A stretch of 64,000 nucleotides of DNA from contig NZ_FTNI01000036.1 in the NCBI RefSeq assembly GCF_900156315.1, positions 27,446-91,445 of the forward strand, given 5' to 3'. This document shows positions 17,049 to 25,153 of this stretch, in pieces. Source of the stretch: Microbispora rosea. Lineage in GTDB: Bacteria > Actinomycetota > Actinomycetes > Streptosporangiales > Streptosporangiaceae. The stretch's first letter is position 1, and every line of letters begins with the position of its first letter. A program made the translations under genes and the position numbers. The notes under the pieces were generated by a model. It was not told the DNA's origin. It made no database searches and saw only the letters and a program-made list of their open reading frames with translations.

Positions 17049-17080
17049 ACTCTGATGTGTCCGGGGGGGCGGGCTCCCCG

Positions 17081-17821
17081 TCAGGCCGGAGCGAGGACGC
17101 AGAATTCGTTGCCCTCCGGGTCGGCCAGGACGACCCACGAGGCGTCGCCCTGCCCGACGTCGGCGGGGGTGGCGCCGAGGGCCTGCAGACGGGCGACCTC
17201 GGCCGCCTGGTCGTCGCCGGGGTAGGGCAGCAGGTCGAGATGCACGCGGTTCCACACGGTCGTCGCACCGGGCGTCGTGCGGATGAACTCCAGATACGGC
17301 CCGGCCCCCTTGGCCGAGCGCAGCCGCGCGTGGTCGTCGCTCACCTCGTGCAGGGTCCAGTCCATCGCCTCGTCCCAGAACCGGGCCATGGCCCGCGGGT
17401 CCGCGCAGTCGACCACCACCGCGGCGATCGGCCCGGTGTCCCGGTAGATCTCGCGCGGCTCCAGCACACAGAACACGTTGCCCTCCGGGTCGGCCAGGAC
17501 CGTCCACGGGACGTCGCCCTGGCCCACGTCGGCGGGCGTCGCACCGAGCTCCTTCAGCCGTGCGACCAGCTCCGCCTGATGGGCCGCGGAGGTGGTGGCG
17601 AGATCCAGGTGCACCCGATACCGCACCGTTTCCGGGTCCGGGACGGCGACGACGCAGACGCAGAGGGCCACGGGGTCGGGCCAGACGAAGCCCACGGGCC
17701 CGGCGCCTGTCACCGCCGGTCCGTCGCTGAAGACATCCCAGCCGAGCGCGTCCGCCCAGAACCGGCCGAGCGCCGAGTTGTCCCGGGCTTTGAAGTTGAG
17801 CAGACCAAGTCGCAGCGCCAT
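17081..17821 (-). CDS. Two-domain VOC family protein (glyoxalase/bleomycin-resistance-like)
   Basis: A 246-residue protein of two homologous VOC modules. The first ends with ADVGQGDVPWTVLADPEGNV-FCVLEP near residue 120, the second with ADVGQGDASWVVLADPEGNE-FCVLAP at the C-terminus. Each has an internal ARFWxDALxW-type helix (SALGRFWADALGWDVF; RAMARFWDEAMDWTLH). VOC proteins bind a metal or sequester small molecules; the substrate here is unknown. I chose ATG 17821 because TAGGGT lies 7 bases upstream, as in a leaderless promoter; GTG 17830 is an alternative. A 29-residue scrap of a similar C-terminus occurs at 24527-24613. Confidence 0.85.
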   Translation of the reverse strand: MALRLGLLNFKARDNSALGRFWADALGWDVFSDGPAVTGAGPVGFVWPDPVALCVCVVAVPDPETVRYRVHLDLATTSAAHQAELVARLKELGATPADVGQGDVPWTVLADPEGNVFCVLEPREIYRDTGPIAAVVVDCADPRAMARFWDEAMDWTLHEVSDDHARLRSAKGAGPYLEFIRTTPGATTVWNRVHLDLLPYPGDDQAAEVARLQALGATPADVGQGDASWVVLADPEGNEFCVLAPA

Positions 17822-17857
17822 GCCGCTCACCCTACGTTCGGCAGGTCAACCGGGTGG

Positions 17858-19433
17858 TCAGTCCTTGATCAGGAGGCCCTTGAAGGTGACCTCGCCCTCG
17901 TCGCCGTCCCATCGGTAGGCGAGCCCTTCGCCGGTCTGGGTCAGGGTGATCGTGCCCGCGGCACACGTGTCCAGCCGGAAGACGAGTGCCGTGCCGGCGC
18001 TGCGCGTCAGCGTCAGACTCCCCCGGCATGAAGTGTTGGTGTCCTTCCAGCTTCCGGTGCGCCTGCCCGGCTCCAGCACGATCTGTACGTCGGTCTCGCT
18101 GGTTCCCACGAGCTGGTCGGGCTCGAGGTGGCCTCCCCAGGTGCCGGCGAACGCGGCCGGAACCGTCCCGCCCGGCGTGGTCGACGGCACGGGAGCCGCC
18201 TTCGGTGTCCCTGTGGCGTTCCCGGAGGAATCGTCCGAGGCGTCGTCCGTCGTCATGGTCTCGTCCTGCCCGGCGCCGCCGTAGTCCGTGACGGTCTCCC
18301 CCGGCGTGGCGTCGGCGGGCGGCGCCGGTGACTCGCCGGGGTGCGAGACGGTCGTCGTCGTGGTGGCGTGCGTCGAGGTGCCGGCCGTGCCGCTGGACAG
18401 CAGGCGCGGCCCCAGCAGAGCGGCGGTGACCGACACCGCGGCCACGGCCGCCACCGCCCCGGCGACGATCCCGGTGCGGGAAGCCCGCCGACGGCCGCCC
18501 ACCCCGGTGGTCTCCGGGCCCGACGGCATCGTCCCGGCCGGACCGGGAGCCGTGAAGGCCGGGAGAATCGCGGTCGGCCCGCCCTGCCGTACGCCTTCCG
18601 GCCTGGTGGTCGCCGCGGCCGCGCCCGCCCGAAGCGGGTCGGGGGTGGATCCGACGAGTTCCAGCAGCAGGTCGCGGGAGGCAGGCCGGCGCGTGGGATC
18701 CTTCGCCAGGCATCGCTCGACCACGCCGCGCAGCGACGGGGGCAGGGCCGAGACGTCGGGCTCGGCGGTCAGGATCCGGTGCATGACGGCGGGGACGCCG
18801 CCGACGCCGAAGGCCGGGCGGCCCGTGGCGGCGAAGACAATCGTGGCTCCCCAGGCGAACACGTCGGAGGCGGACGTGGCCGGGTCCCCGGCGATCTGCT
18901 CGGGAGCCAGGTAGGCCGGGGTGCCGACCGGCCCTCCCGTGATCGTGTCGCTCGCGCCGTGCCTGGCGATGCCGAAGTCCACCACCCGGGGGCCGTCCGG
19001 CCCCAGCAGCACGTTGGCCGGTTTGAAGTCCCGGTGCACGATCCCGGCCGCGTGAATGGCCGTCAGCGCCGTGGCCGTGCCCACCGCGAGGCGTTCCAGC
19101 TCGCCGCCCCGCAGCGCACCGCCGGAATCGACCCGCTGCTGCAGCGACGGCCCGTCGATGAACTCGCTCACCACGTACGGCATCCGCCCGTCGACCACCG
19201 CGGTCAGCACCCGGGCGGTGCAGAAGGGCGCGACCGCGCATCGCGTCGAGCTCGCGGACCAGCCGCTCCTTCACCGACGAGTCGAGCCCCGATTTGAGCA
19301 CCTTCACCGCGACGGGTTCCCCGCGGGGCGACAGCCCGAGGAACACCACCCCCTGCCCGCCCTCGCCGAGCCGCCCCCGCAGCGTGAACTCACCCAGCAC
19401 GCGCGGGTCATCGGGCTCCAGGGGGGTGACCAT
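17858..19433 (-). pseudogene. Ser/Thr protein kinase (PknB-like) interrupted by a frameshift
   Basis: The N-lobe is read from 19433: glycine loop GRLGEGGQGVVFLG (residues 19-32) and VAVKVLK with the catalytic Lys. Near 19229-19238 the frame is lost; the remaining kinase continues in another frame from VLTAVVDGRMPYVVSEFIDG, with catalytic HRDFKPAN, DFGIAR and APEQ motifs, then a Pro-rich linker, a transmembrane helix (GIVAGAVAAVAAVSVTAALLG) and a Thr/Asp-rich exterior domain. Loss of GC from a GCGCG run, or a sequencing error there, would explain the break (expected MRAVAPFCTARVLTAV). All catalytic motifs are otherwise intact, so an error in the sequence is a real possibility. Confidence 0.82.
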
Positions 19434-19503
19434 GGCACCGAACCCTAGCGACGCGAAGGCGCGACGCGATACGCCTCAGCGCCGCTCTCAGTACAGTGTC
19501 GGA

Positions 19504-19917
19504 ATGTCCGGTGAGCAGGTGAGCGCGCGAGTGGACGTCTGGATCTGGTCGGTACGGTTGACCAGGACTCGTTCGATCGCGTCCGACGCCTGCCGGGGCG
19601 GTCACGTCCGGGTCAACGGGGTGCGGGTCAAGCCCGCGCACGTCGTCCGGGCCGGTGACGAGGTCCGGCTGCGACACGAGGGGCGCGAACGCATCGTGGT
19701 CGTCTCCCGCATCATCACCAAGCGCGTCGGCGCCCCCGTGGCCGCCGAGTGCTACGTCGACAAGAGCCCTCCGCCTCCTCCGCCCGAGCAGGCCGCGACG
19801 GTGGCCGTCCGGGCTCGTGGCGCGGGACGCCCCACCAAACGCGAGCGCCGCAGCATCGACAGACTGCTCGGGCGCCCGGCGGTGGAGGAGCGGGACCGCC
19901 GGGCACGCCCCGAGTGA
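19504..19917 (+). CDS. S4-domain RNA-binding protein (HslR/Hsp15-like)
   Basis: A 137-residue basic protein. Residues about 8-65 make the S4 fold: VDVWIWSVRLTRTRSIASDA, then CRGGHVRVNGVRVKPAHVVR and AGDEVRLRHEGRERIVVV, matching heat-shock protein 15 type proteins that bind stalled 50S-nascent-chain complexes. A Pro-rich stretch and a basic tail (GRPTKRERRSIDRLLGR) follow. The ATG at 19504 is preceded by TACAGT 6 bases away, consistent with a leaderless transcript; in-frame extension further upstream enters the divergent kinase gene. Confidence 0.88.
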   Translation: MSGEQVSARVDVWIWSVRLTRTRSIASDACRGGHVRVNGVRVKPAHVVRAGDEVRLRHEGRERIVVVSRIITKRVGAPVAAECYVDKSPPPPPPEQAATVAVRARGAGRPTKRERRSIDRLLGRPAVEERDRRARPE

Positions 19918-20053
19918 ACGGCGACAGAACACCTCGGCGTCAATCAAAGGTGGGATGACTCCCCGCGGCCACGTCGCCGCCCAGGGGTGAACGAGCTAGC
20001 ACGGCGCCCACCACGCGGTCGCCGTCCCGGCGCGCGCTCAGCCCGCCTGCCGA

Positions 20054-20064
20054 TGAAAGTTTCA
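20054..20064 (+). promoter_or_regulatory. LacI-type palindrome TGAAAGTTTCA, copy A
   Basis: TGAAA-G-TTTCA is a perfect inverted repeat about 70 bp upstream of the -35 box, conserved exactly in copy B (24845-24855) while flanking bases differ. Palindromes of this type are commonly bound by LacI/GalR regulators of sugar genes. Confidence 0.5.
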
Positions 20065-20134
20065 GCCAGCCCTCGCGAGAATCGGCGGCCGCCTGCCTAT
20101 CGGCCCCAGGTCACTCGGCGCTCATGATTGTTTC

Positions 20135-20163
20135 TTGACCCGACACATCACACGTCATACGTT
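20135..20163 (+). promoter_or_regulatory. Promoter TTGACC-17-TACGTT, copy A
   Basis: A near-consensus housekeeping promoter with a 17-base spacer, identical in -35, -10 and spacing to 24927-24955. Transcription would start near 20170, giving a leader of about 240 bases before the GTG of the glycosidase. Confidence 0.6.
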
Positions 20164-20409
20164 GTACGAAACCGAGCCTATTCATGGGATGTTCTCCGGA
20201 CAGCCCACCTGAGCTTTTGCGTTCGGAGGCACCCCTTTGACCGCATGCCCTGCATCAGGGTGTCCCCATCGAACGGCGGCCCGCCGAACGACGTCCGCAA
20301 CCGCACGACAAAGACGCCCCGCACGCGCAATGCCCACCCCGATGAGTCCTGCCAAGGCGGGGTGATTTCGCGGCGGAGATCCGCTCGGAACCAGCGAAAG
20401 GAACAGAGC

Positions 20410-23106
20410 GTGAAGTCAGCCCTGTCCACCACTGAGAGGGCGTTAGCAGCGCTCGCGGTGTTCGTCGCCGCCGTGTTGCTGCCGACCTTCGCAGGTAGTA
20501 CCCCGGCCTCGGCCGCTACCCAGGCGACCTACTACGTCGCCCCCGACGGCAACGACGCCAACCCCGGAACGATCACGTCACCGTTCAGAACCCTGCAGCG
20601 CGCGAGGGACGTCGTCCGCACGGTGAACGCCAATATGACAGGCGACATCTACGTGTACCTCCGCGGGGGGAACTACCCGGTCAGCAGCACGATCGACTTC
20701 ACGCCGGCCGACTCCGGCACGAACGGCAACCGGGTCATATACGCCGCGTACCAGAACGAGACGCCGATCCTCAACGGAGGCGTCCAGGTAACCGGATGGA
20801 CGCAGCACAGCGGCAACATCTGGAAAGCCCCGCTGAATCGCAGCAACAAGCTCCGTGCGCTCTATGTCAACGACAAGCGGGCGTACATGGCTTCGAAAAC
20901 GATAAGTTCACAGGGATGCTACGGCACCTACACCATCACGGCGGGGCAGGCGTCCTGGGCGTGGGAATCGGGTTCGCAGTGCGCGGGGGCGAAGTACAGC
21001 CTGAATGACTTTCCCGCTGTCGCCGCCAACCAGGACGACATCGAAATAGAGACGTCGACGACCTGGACCACGGCCATCGTGGGAGTCCGGCAGGTCACCG
21101 CTGACGGTTCCAACCGCATAGCCCTGTTCCAGCAGCCGGGTGCGGCCATCGCCCAGGGCGCCTTCAACGGGAACGCCCAGGTCGGCGGCACCCACAAGGT
21201 CATGAACGCCTACGAGTTCCTGGACACGCCGGGCGAGTTCTTCTTCGACAAGTCGAGCAAGACTTTGTACTACTACAAGGCAAGCTCCGAAGACATGTCG
21301 ACCGCGACGGTATTCGCGCCGAACAACGTGTCCACCCTCCTCAAGGTCGCCGGAACCTCCACGAGCAATCGCGTCCGGAACATCACCTTCTCCGGCCTCA
21401 CGGTCGAGCACTCCGACTGGAACCTGTTCAACGTGGCCGGCTCGGTGTACAAGCAGGCCCAGCAGGGCAACCTCGGCGCGATCGCCTATGCCAAGCAGAA
21501 CTTCCACGCCTACTACTACCGCAATGTCGACGTGGCGCCCGGCGCCATCCAGATCGACAACGCCGACGGGCTCGTCCTGCAGAACAACCGGATACAGCAC
21601 ACCGGCGTCGACGGAATCAGCATGGTCAACGACGTGGTGAACACACAGTTGACCGGAAACTACACGAACGACATCGCCGGCTCCGCCGTCGTCGTGGGCC
21701 ATCCCCAGCATGTCTACATCGGGGACTACACCTCCACCAATCACGAGAAGTATCCCGTGGGGGTCGAAGGAGCGCCCAAGAACATCGATATCAAGAACAA
21801 CTACATCTACGACAGCGCCGTTTTGTTCAACGGCCACAGCCCCATCTCGGCGTACTTCGCCGACACCCTGACCATCCAGCACAACCGCATCGAGAAAGCC
21901 CCGTGGTCCGGTATAACGCTCGGCTGGGGCTGGTGGAACTTCGACGGGTCGTCAGGCTCGATCGCGCCCAACCGGCCGACCACCACGGCGAAGAACAACA
22001 ACATCAGCTACAACCACATCATCGACACGGTGCAGCGCCTGAGCGATACGGCTCCCATCTACACGCTGGGCAGCCAGCCGGGAACCACAATCAGCAACAA
22101 CTATCTGCAGGGCGTCCCGGCCGGTCACAAGTACGGACTCCACCCGGACGAAGGCTCGGCGTACATCACCTTCCGCGACAACGTCCTGAGCGTGGACAAG
22201 AATGTCACGTGGCTCATCAACTCCGACGACTTCGGGCGTAAACACGACCTGAGCATCACGCAGACGTACGGGGCCATCAACAAGGTCTCCAACAAGAACC
22301 TGCCGAACAGCACGGTCCAGGACATCCTCGTATCCTCCGACTACGTCTGGCCGTCGCAGGCCTACGGCATCGCCGTGAACTCCGGACTCGAGGACGCGTA
22401 CAAGAGCATCGTCCCGCAGAGCAATCTCTCTCTGCCGGACTACGTCCTGCCCGCCAGCACGTTCACAGGCGCCGGTGTGACGTCGATTCCCATCCGGAGC
22501 GCGGGCGACGCGAGCAAGACGGTGTGGCTGGCTCCCTCGGGCACGACCTCCTTCACCGCAGGCAGCACGATGACCAGGGCAGGCGGAACCGCGACCTCCA
22601 TCGCCGTTCCGTCGGCGAACGGCGAGTATCGGCTCTACGTCGTGGACGCCCAGGGCAATCGATCGGCCGAGTCGAAGTCGCTCGTCAGGCAGGGCAACGG
22701 CGGCGGGACCGGCCAGCAGAGCGGCTCGATCGTCGGTGGCCAGTCCGGCCGATGCGTCGACGTGCCGAACTCCAGCACCACCAACGGCACCCAGGTCCAG
22801 CTGTACGACTGCAACGGACAGACCAACCAGCGGTGGACGTACACGTCCGGCAAGCAGCTGCAGGTGTTCGGCAGCAAGTGCCTGGACGCGTACAACCAGG
22901 GCACGACGAACGGCACCCAGGTGATCATCTGGGACTGCAACGGACAGACCAACCAGCAGTGGAACCTCAACTCGAACGGCACCATCACCGGTGTGCAGTC
23001 CGGGTTGTGCCTGGACGCCAACGGCGCCGCCACCGCCAACGGCACGAAGCTCATCCTGTGGTCGTGCAACGGCGGCACGAACCAGCAGTGGAGCCTGCGC
23101 AGCTGA
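20410..23106 (+). CDS. Secreted beta-helix glycoside hydrolase (GH141-like) with C-terminal ricin-type lectin module
   Basis: An 898-residue extracellular protein. GTG at 20410 follows AAAGGAA and opens a Sec signal peptide ending TPASA-ATQ near residue 36. The mature part begins TYYVAPDGNDANPGT, then SPFRTLQRARDVVR, followed by strand-rich repeats (VRNITFSGLTVEHSDWNLF, NIDIKNNYIYDSAV, LTIQHNRIEKAPWSGITLGW) of a right-handed parallel beta-helix up to about residue 690. This layout resembles GH141 enzymes (alpha-L-fucosidase or xylanase); the assignment is by look only. Residues about 770-898 form a ricin B-type (CBM13-like) module with QRW/QQW repeats. Upstream extension through the promoter block is rejected. 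Confidence 0.85.
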   Translation: MKSALSTTERALAALAVFVAAVLLPTFAGSTPASAATQATYYVAPDGNDANPGTITSPFRTLQRARDVVRTVNANMTGDIYVYLRGGNYPVSSTIDFTPADSGTNGNRVIYAAYQNETPILNGGVQVTGWTQHSGNIWKAPLNRSNKLRALYVNDKRAYMASKTISSQGCYGTYTITAGQASWAWESGSQCAGAKYSLNDFPAVAANQDDIEIETSTTWTTAIVGVRQVTADGSNRIALFQQPGAAIAQGAFNGNAQVGGTHKVMNAYEFLDTPGEFFFDKSSKTLYYYKASSEDMSTATVFAPNNVSTLLKVAGTSTSNRVRNITFSGLTVEHSDWNLFNVAGSVYKQAQQGNLGAIAYAKQNFHAYYYRNVDVAPGAIQIDNADGLVLQNNRIQHTGVDGISMVNDVVNTQLTGNYTNDIAGSAVVVGHPQHVYIGDYTSTNHEKYPVGVEGAPKNIDIKNNYIYDSAVLFNGHSPISAYFADTLTIQHNRIEKAPWSGITLGWGWWNFDGSSGSIAPNRPTTTAKNNNISYNHIIDTVQRLSDTAPIYTLGSQPGTTISNNYLQGVPAGHKYGLHPDEGSAYITFRDNVLSVDKNVTWLINSDDFGRKHDLSITQTYGAINKVSNKNLPNSTVQDILVSSDYVWPSQAYGIAVNSGLEDAYKSIVPQSNLSLPDYVLPASTFTGAGVTSIPIRSAGDASKTVWLAPSGTTSFTAGSTMTRAGGTATSIAVPSANGEYRLYVVDAQGNRSAESKSLVRQGNGGGTGQQSGSIVGGQSGRCVDVPNSSTTNGTQVQLYDCNGQTNQRWTYTSGKQLQVFGSKCLDAYNQGTTNGTQVIIWDCNGQTNQQWNLNSNGTITGVQSGLCLDANGAATANGTKLILWSCNGGTNQQWSLRS

Positions 23107-23121
23107 TGTGAGGTTCCCACC

Positions 23122-23158
23122 GGGCCGCGGACGGTGACACGCGCACCGCCCGCGGCCC
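23122..23158 (+). terminator. Terminator after the beta-helix hydrolase
   Basis: GGGCCGCGG-ACGGTG pairs with CACCG-CCCGCGGCCC across a 7-base loop, starting 15 bases after the stop. A near copy follows the ricin remnant at 28285-28319. The stretch from here to 23418 shows no supported gene. Confidence 0.7.
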
Positions 23159-23418
23159 CCTGCCGACGCTCGGGATTCCCCCCGAGGCGTCGCAGCCCTC
23201 GTACAAGAGGGGGACGACGATGTGTCTCCGGGATCGATCTCGTCACCGCGGATACCCGTGATCAGCTCCCGCGAGCTGTAGCGAGCCCCGATCATCGGCC
23301 CCACCCGCGACTACTGCCGACGATCTGCGGGACCGTCGGCGAGGGCCATGCGAAAGCGTGTTCCGAGGCGGCCCAGCACGTCCAGGCCACGGTTTACCGA
23401 TGCTTCTCACGCAAGCGA

Positions 23419-23448
23419 TAGGAATGCGTTCCTACCGCTCCCTACCGT
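23419..23448 (+). promoter_or_regulatory. Operator and -10 region of the toxin-antitoxin pair
   Basis: TAGGAA-TGCG-TTCCTA (23419-23434) is an inverted repeat immediately before TACCGT (23443-23448), which lies 6 bases from the antitoxin ATG, as in a leaderless promoter. Antitoxins of this class usually repress their own promoter at such a palindrome. Confidence 0.55.
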
Positions 23449-23454
23449 GGAGCC

Positions 23455-23742
23455 ATGACAGCGCGGAAGCTATCGATCTCAGTGACTCCCGAAGTCGAAG
23501 AGACGATCAAGGCAGTGGCTGCGGAAGAGGGCAAGACCGTGTCCGCGTGGCTGGCGGAGGCCGCCGTCGAGAAGGCTCATCTTGCCGCCCTGCACGCGGC
23601 GGGCCGGGCGGCGGAAGCAGCCCGAGAGCTGGTGTACGAAAGCGAGCATGGCGCCCTGCCCGAGGAGTCCCGTCAACGGGCCCGGGAGTTCCTGATGGAG
23701 GCGGGACTTCTCGATCATGAGACCTGGCCAACCGTCGGCTGA
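23455..23742 (+). CDS. Antitoxin, ribbon-helix-helix-like (VapB type)
   Basis: A 95-residue acidic protein. The N-terminus TARKLSISVTPEVEETIKAV followed by AEEGKTVSAWLAEAAVEKA is a ribbon-helix-helix DNA-binding arrangement, and the Ala/Glu-rich C-terminal part would wrap the toxin. The stop overlaps the ATG of the toxin gene (ATGA-type overlap at 23742), the standard VapBC layout. The antitoxin frame is intact, whereas the toxin frame is broken. The palindrome 20 bases upstream supports autoregulation. Confidence 0.85.
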   Translation: MTARKLSISVTPEVEETIKAVAAEEGKTVSAWLAEAAVEKAHLAALHAAGRAAEAARELVYESEHGALPEESRQRAREFLMEAGLLDHETWPTVG

Positions 23743-24121
23743 TGCGCGCGATCGTCTACGATGCGGCTGCCTTGCTGCCCGCCGAACGGCGCAACCTGAC
23801 CTCTTTGCCCTGCATGATGAACTGACCGCCGCGCGTATTCGTCCGCTCGTGCCGACGGTGGCACTAGCCCAAGCATGGCGCGGTGGCCCCCAGCACCAGA
23901 TCTTCCGCGTGCTGAAGGGCTGCGACATTCGCCCGGACGACGAGCATGTCGGTCGTGCAGCGGGAATTGCGTGCGCTGCCGCAGGAACGGCCGACGCCGT
24001 CGACGCTATCGTCGTCGTGACGGCCGTCCGATACCGGGCCTCTATGGTCACCAGCGATCCCGACGACCTGAAGCACCTCGCCGACTCCCTCGGCGTCAAG
24101 CTTCGGCTCTTCACGGTCTGA
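23742..24121 (+). pseudogene. PIN-domain toxin (VapC type) with a frameshift near the N-terminus
   Basis: ATG at 23742 begins MRAIVYDAAALLPAERRN, carrying the first PIN aspartate, and then runs out of frame to an early stop. From about 23795 a different frame continues the same protein: DLFALHDELTAARIRPLVPT, then VALAQAWRGG, TADAVDAIVVVTA and MVTSDPDDLKHLA, with the later acidic residues of the metal site. The coding stretch is 380 bases, one short of a multiple of three, so loss of one base after CGCAAC would explain it. As written, no active ribonuclease would be made, although the antitoxin is intact. Confidence 0.82.
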
Positions 24122-24258
24122 CCATGTGACGGACGGACCAATCGTCCTCCGGTACCGAGACCGACGCCGAAGGGAGTGACCAGAATTGGTACCCCCACAA
24201 AGCTTCTCCGCGAGCTGACCATCGACCCACCCGCGACTCTCAACCCCGGTACGCAAAG

Positions 24259-24288
24259 AAACCCCCGAACCCGTAGGTTCGAGGGTTT
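24259..24288. terminator. Stem-loop downstream of the toxin remnant
   Basis: AAACCCCCGAACC and GGTTCGAGGGTTT pair along 13 positions with one mismatch and a 4-base loop. It may terminate the toxin-antitoxin transcript. The remainder of 24122-24526 holds no gene I can support. Confidence 0.5.
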
Positions 24289-24526
24289 CATCACAGTGGT
24301 GCCCCCTGCGTGGCACCAACCAGATCTGCGCCGACTTCACCAGCGGTTATATCCGGACGAAGGCTGACCGTCGAAGTCCGCGTCAGTTTCCGTGGCTGAC
24401 CGCAATCCATCACCCGCCGTGTGCGACACCCCGGCGACGACCGTGATCCCCCAGCCGTTCCCGCTCCGGCCGCAGTCTGGTGCCGCAGTGCGAAGGCGCG
24501 TTAGAGAGGCGACCCTGGGCTCCGCG

Positions 24527-24613
24527 TCAGGCTGGAGCAAGTACGCAGAACTTGTTGCCCTTCGGGCCGGCGAGGACGATCCACGGGACGTCGCCCTGCC
24601 CGACGTCGGAATG
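24527..24613 (-). pseudogene. C-terminal scrap of a VOC-family gene
   Basis: Read leftwards, the DNA encodes SDVGQGDVPWIVLAGP followed by KGNKFCVLAPA and a stop. This matches the end of the intact VOC protein at 17081-17821 (ADVGQGDASWVVLADPEGNE, FCVLAPA). Only about 29 codons survive, with no start. The copy lies just outside promoter block B and marks a recombination or deletion edge. Confidence 0.8.
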
Positions 24614-24844
24614 CCGAGGCCGCCATCGAAGCCGGCGGGATTCCGCTGGCGGTGGCACGGCTCGGGCGCACCTCCGCGGACGATCAGCAAGATTCCACAA
24701 TGGTGCATGAATTCTTCGCCGCGCCTCTACCAAAGGTGGGATATATCCCTGCGGGCGCGTCGCACCCACGGATGGATGAAGGAAGTAACCGACGGTAGGC
24801 GCACACCTCGCGGTCGCCGTTCTGGCGCTCAACCTTCCTGTCGA

Positions 24845-24855
24845 TGAAAGTTTCA
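24845..24855 (+). promoter_or_regulatory. LacI-type palindrome TGAAAGTTTCA, copy B
   Basis: Identical to 20054-20064 and at nearly the same distance (about 71 bp) from the -35 box, which suggests selection on this site. Confidence 0.5.
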
Positions 24856-24926
24856 CCGGGCCCATAAAAGAGTCGTCGGCCGTCCCCGAAACCAGGACCA
24901 GGTTACGCGACGCTCGAAATTATATC

Positions 24927-24955
24927 TTGACCCCATACATCAGACGTCATACGTT
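24927..24955 (+). promoter_or_regulatory. Promoter TTGACC-17-TACGTT, copy B
   Basis: Same boxes and the same 17-base spacer as at 20135-20163. Transcription would begin near 24962, giving a leader of about 190 bases. Confidence 0.6.
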
Positions 24956-25153
24956 ATGCGAAACCGGACCTATTCATGGGATGTCCTCCCGACAAACCCA
25001 ATTGTGTTCTTGCCTTCGGAGGCACCCCTTGACCGCATGCCGGCACCGGGGTGTCTCGTCGAATGGCGGCCGACTGCGGAGGTGGACCAGTCGTGGCGGC
25101 ACAGCCGGCACTCGGCCGCGAGCATCACGCCCAACTCGCCACCAGGAGCTTCA

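Larger units (their letters stand above)
19945..20280 (+). repeat. Copy A of a duplicated promoter-leader block
   Basis: About 336 bp that reappears at 24731-25070. Matching landmarks in the same order are CAAAGGTGGGAT, CGCGGTCGCCGT, CGATGAAAGTTTCA, TTGACC, ACGTCATACGTT, CGAAACCG, CTATTCATGGGATGT, CGGAGGCACCCCTT, GACCGCATGCC and GGTGTC. Identity is highest from the promoter to the end. The block ends before the signal peptide of the glycosidase. It holds no gene of its own. Confidence 0.88.
24731..25070 (+). repeat. Copy B of the duplicated promoter-leader block
   Basis: About 340 bp collinear with 19945-20280. Conserved elements include the palindrome TGAAAGTTTCA, the promoter boxes and CTATTCATGGGATGT in the leader. 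Divergence is clear (roughly one base in five outside the core), so the duplication is not recent. It stops about 80 bases before the Tat-signal start codon of the next gene. Confidence 0.88.

Noticed and set aside
20128..20409. Upstream in-frame extension of the beta-helix hydrolase
   Set aside because: The extension begins at a TTG inside the promoter and reads through the duplicated non-coding leader; the signal peptide begins at GTG 20410.
24176..24367. 63-codon frame between the toxin remnant and the VOC scrap
   Set aside because: It runs through a terminator-like stem-loop and has no family signal.
24956..25153. Upstream in-frame extension of the GH95-like gene
   Set aside because: It starts within the promoter -10 region; the Tat signal with AGGAG begins at ATG 25154.
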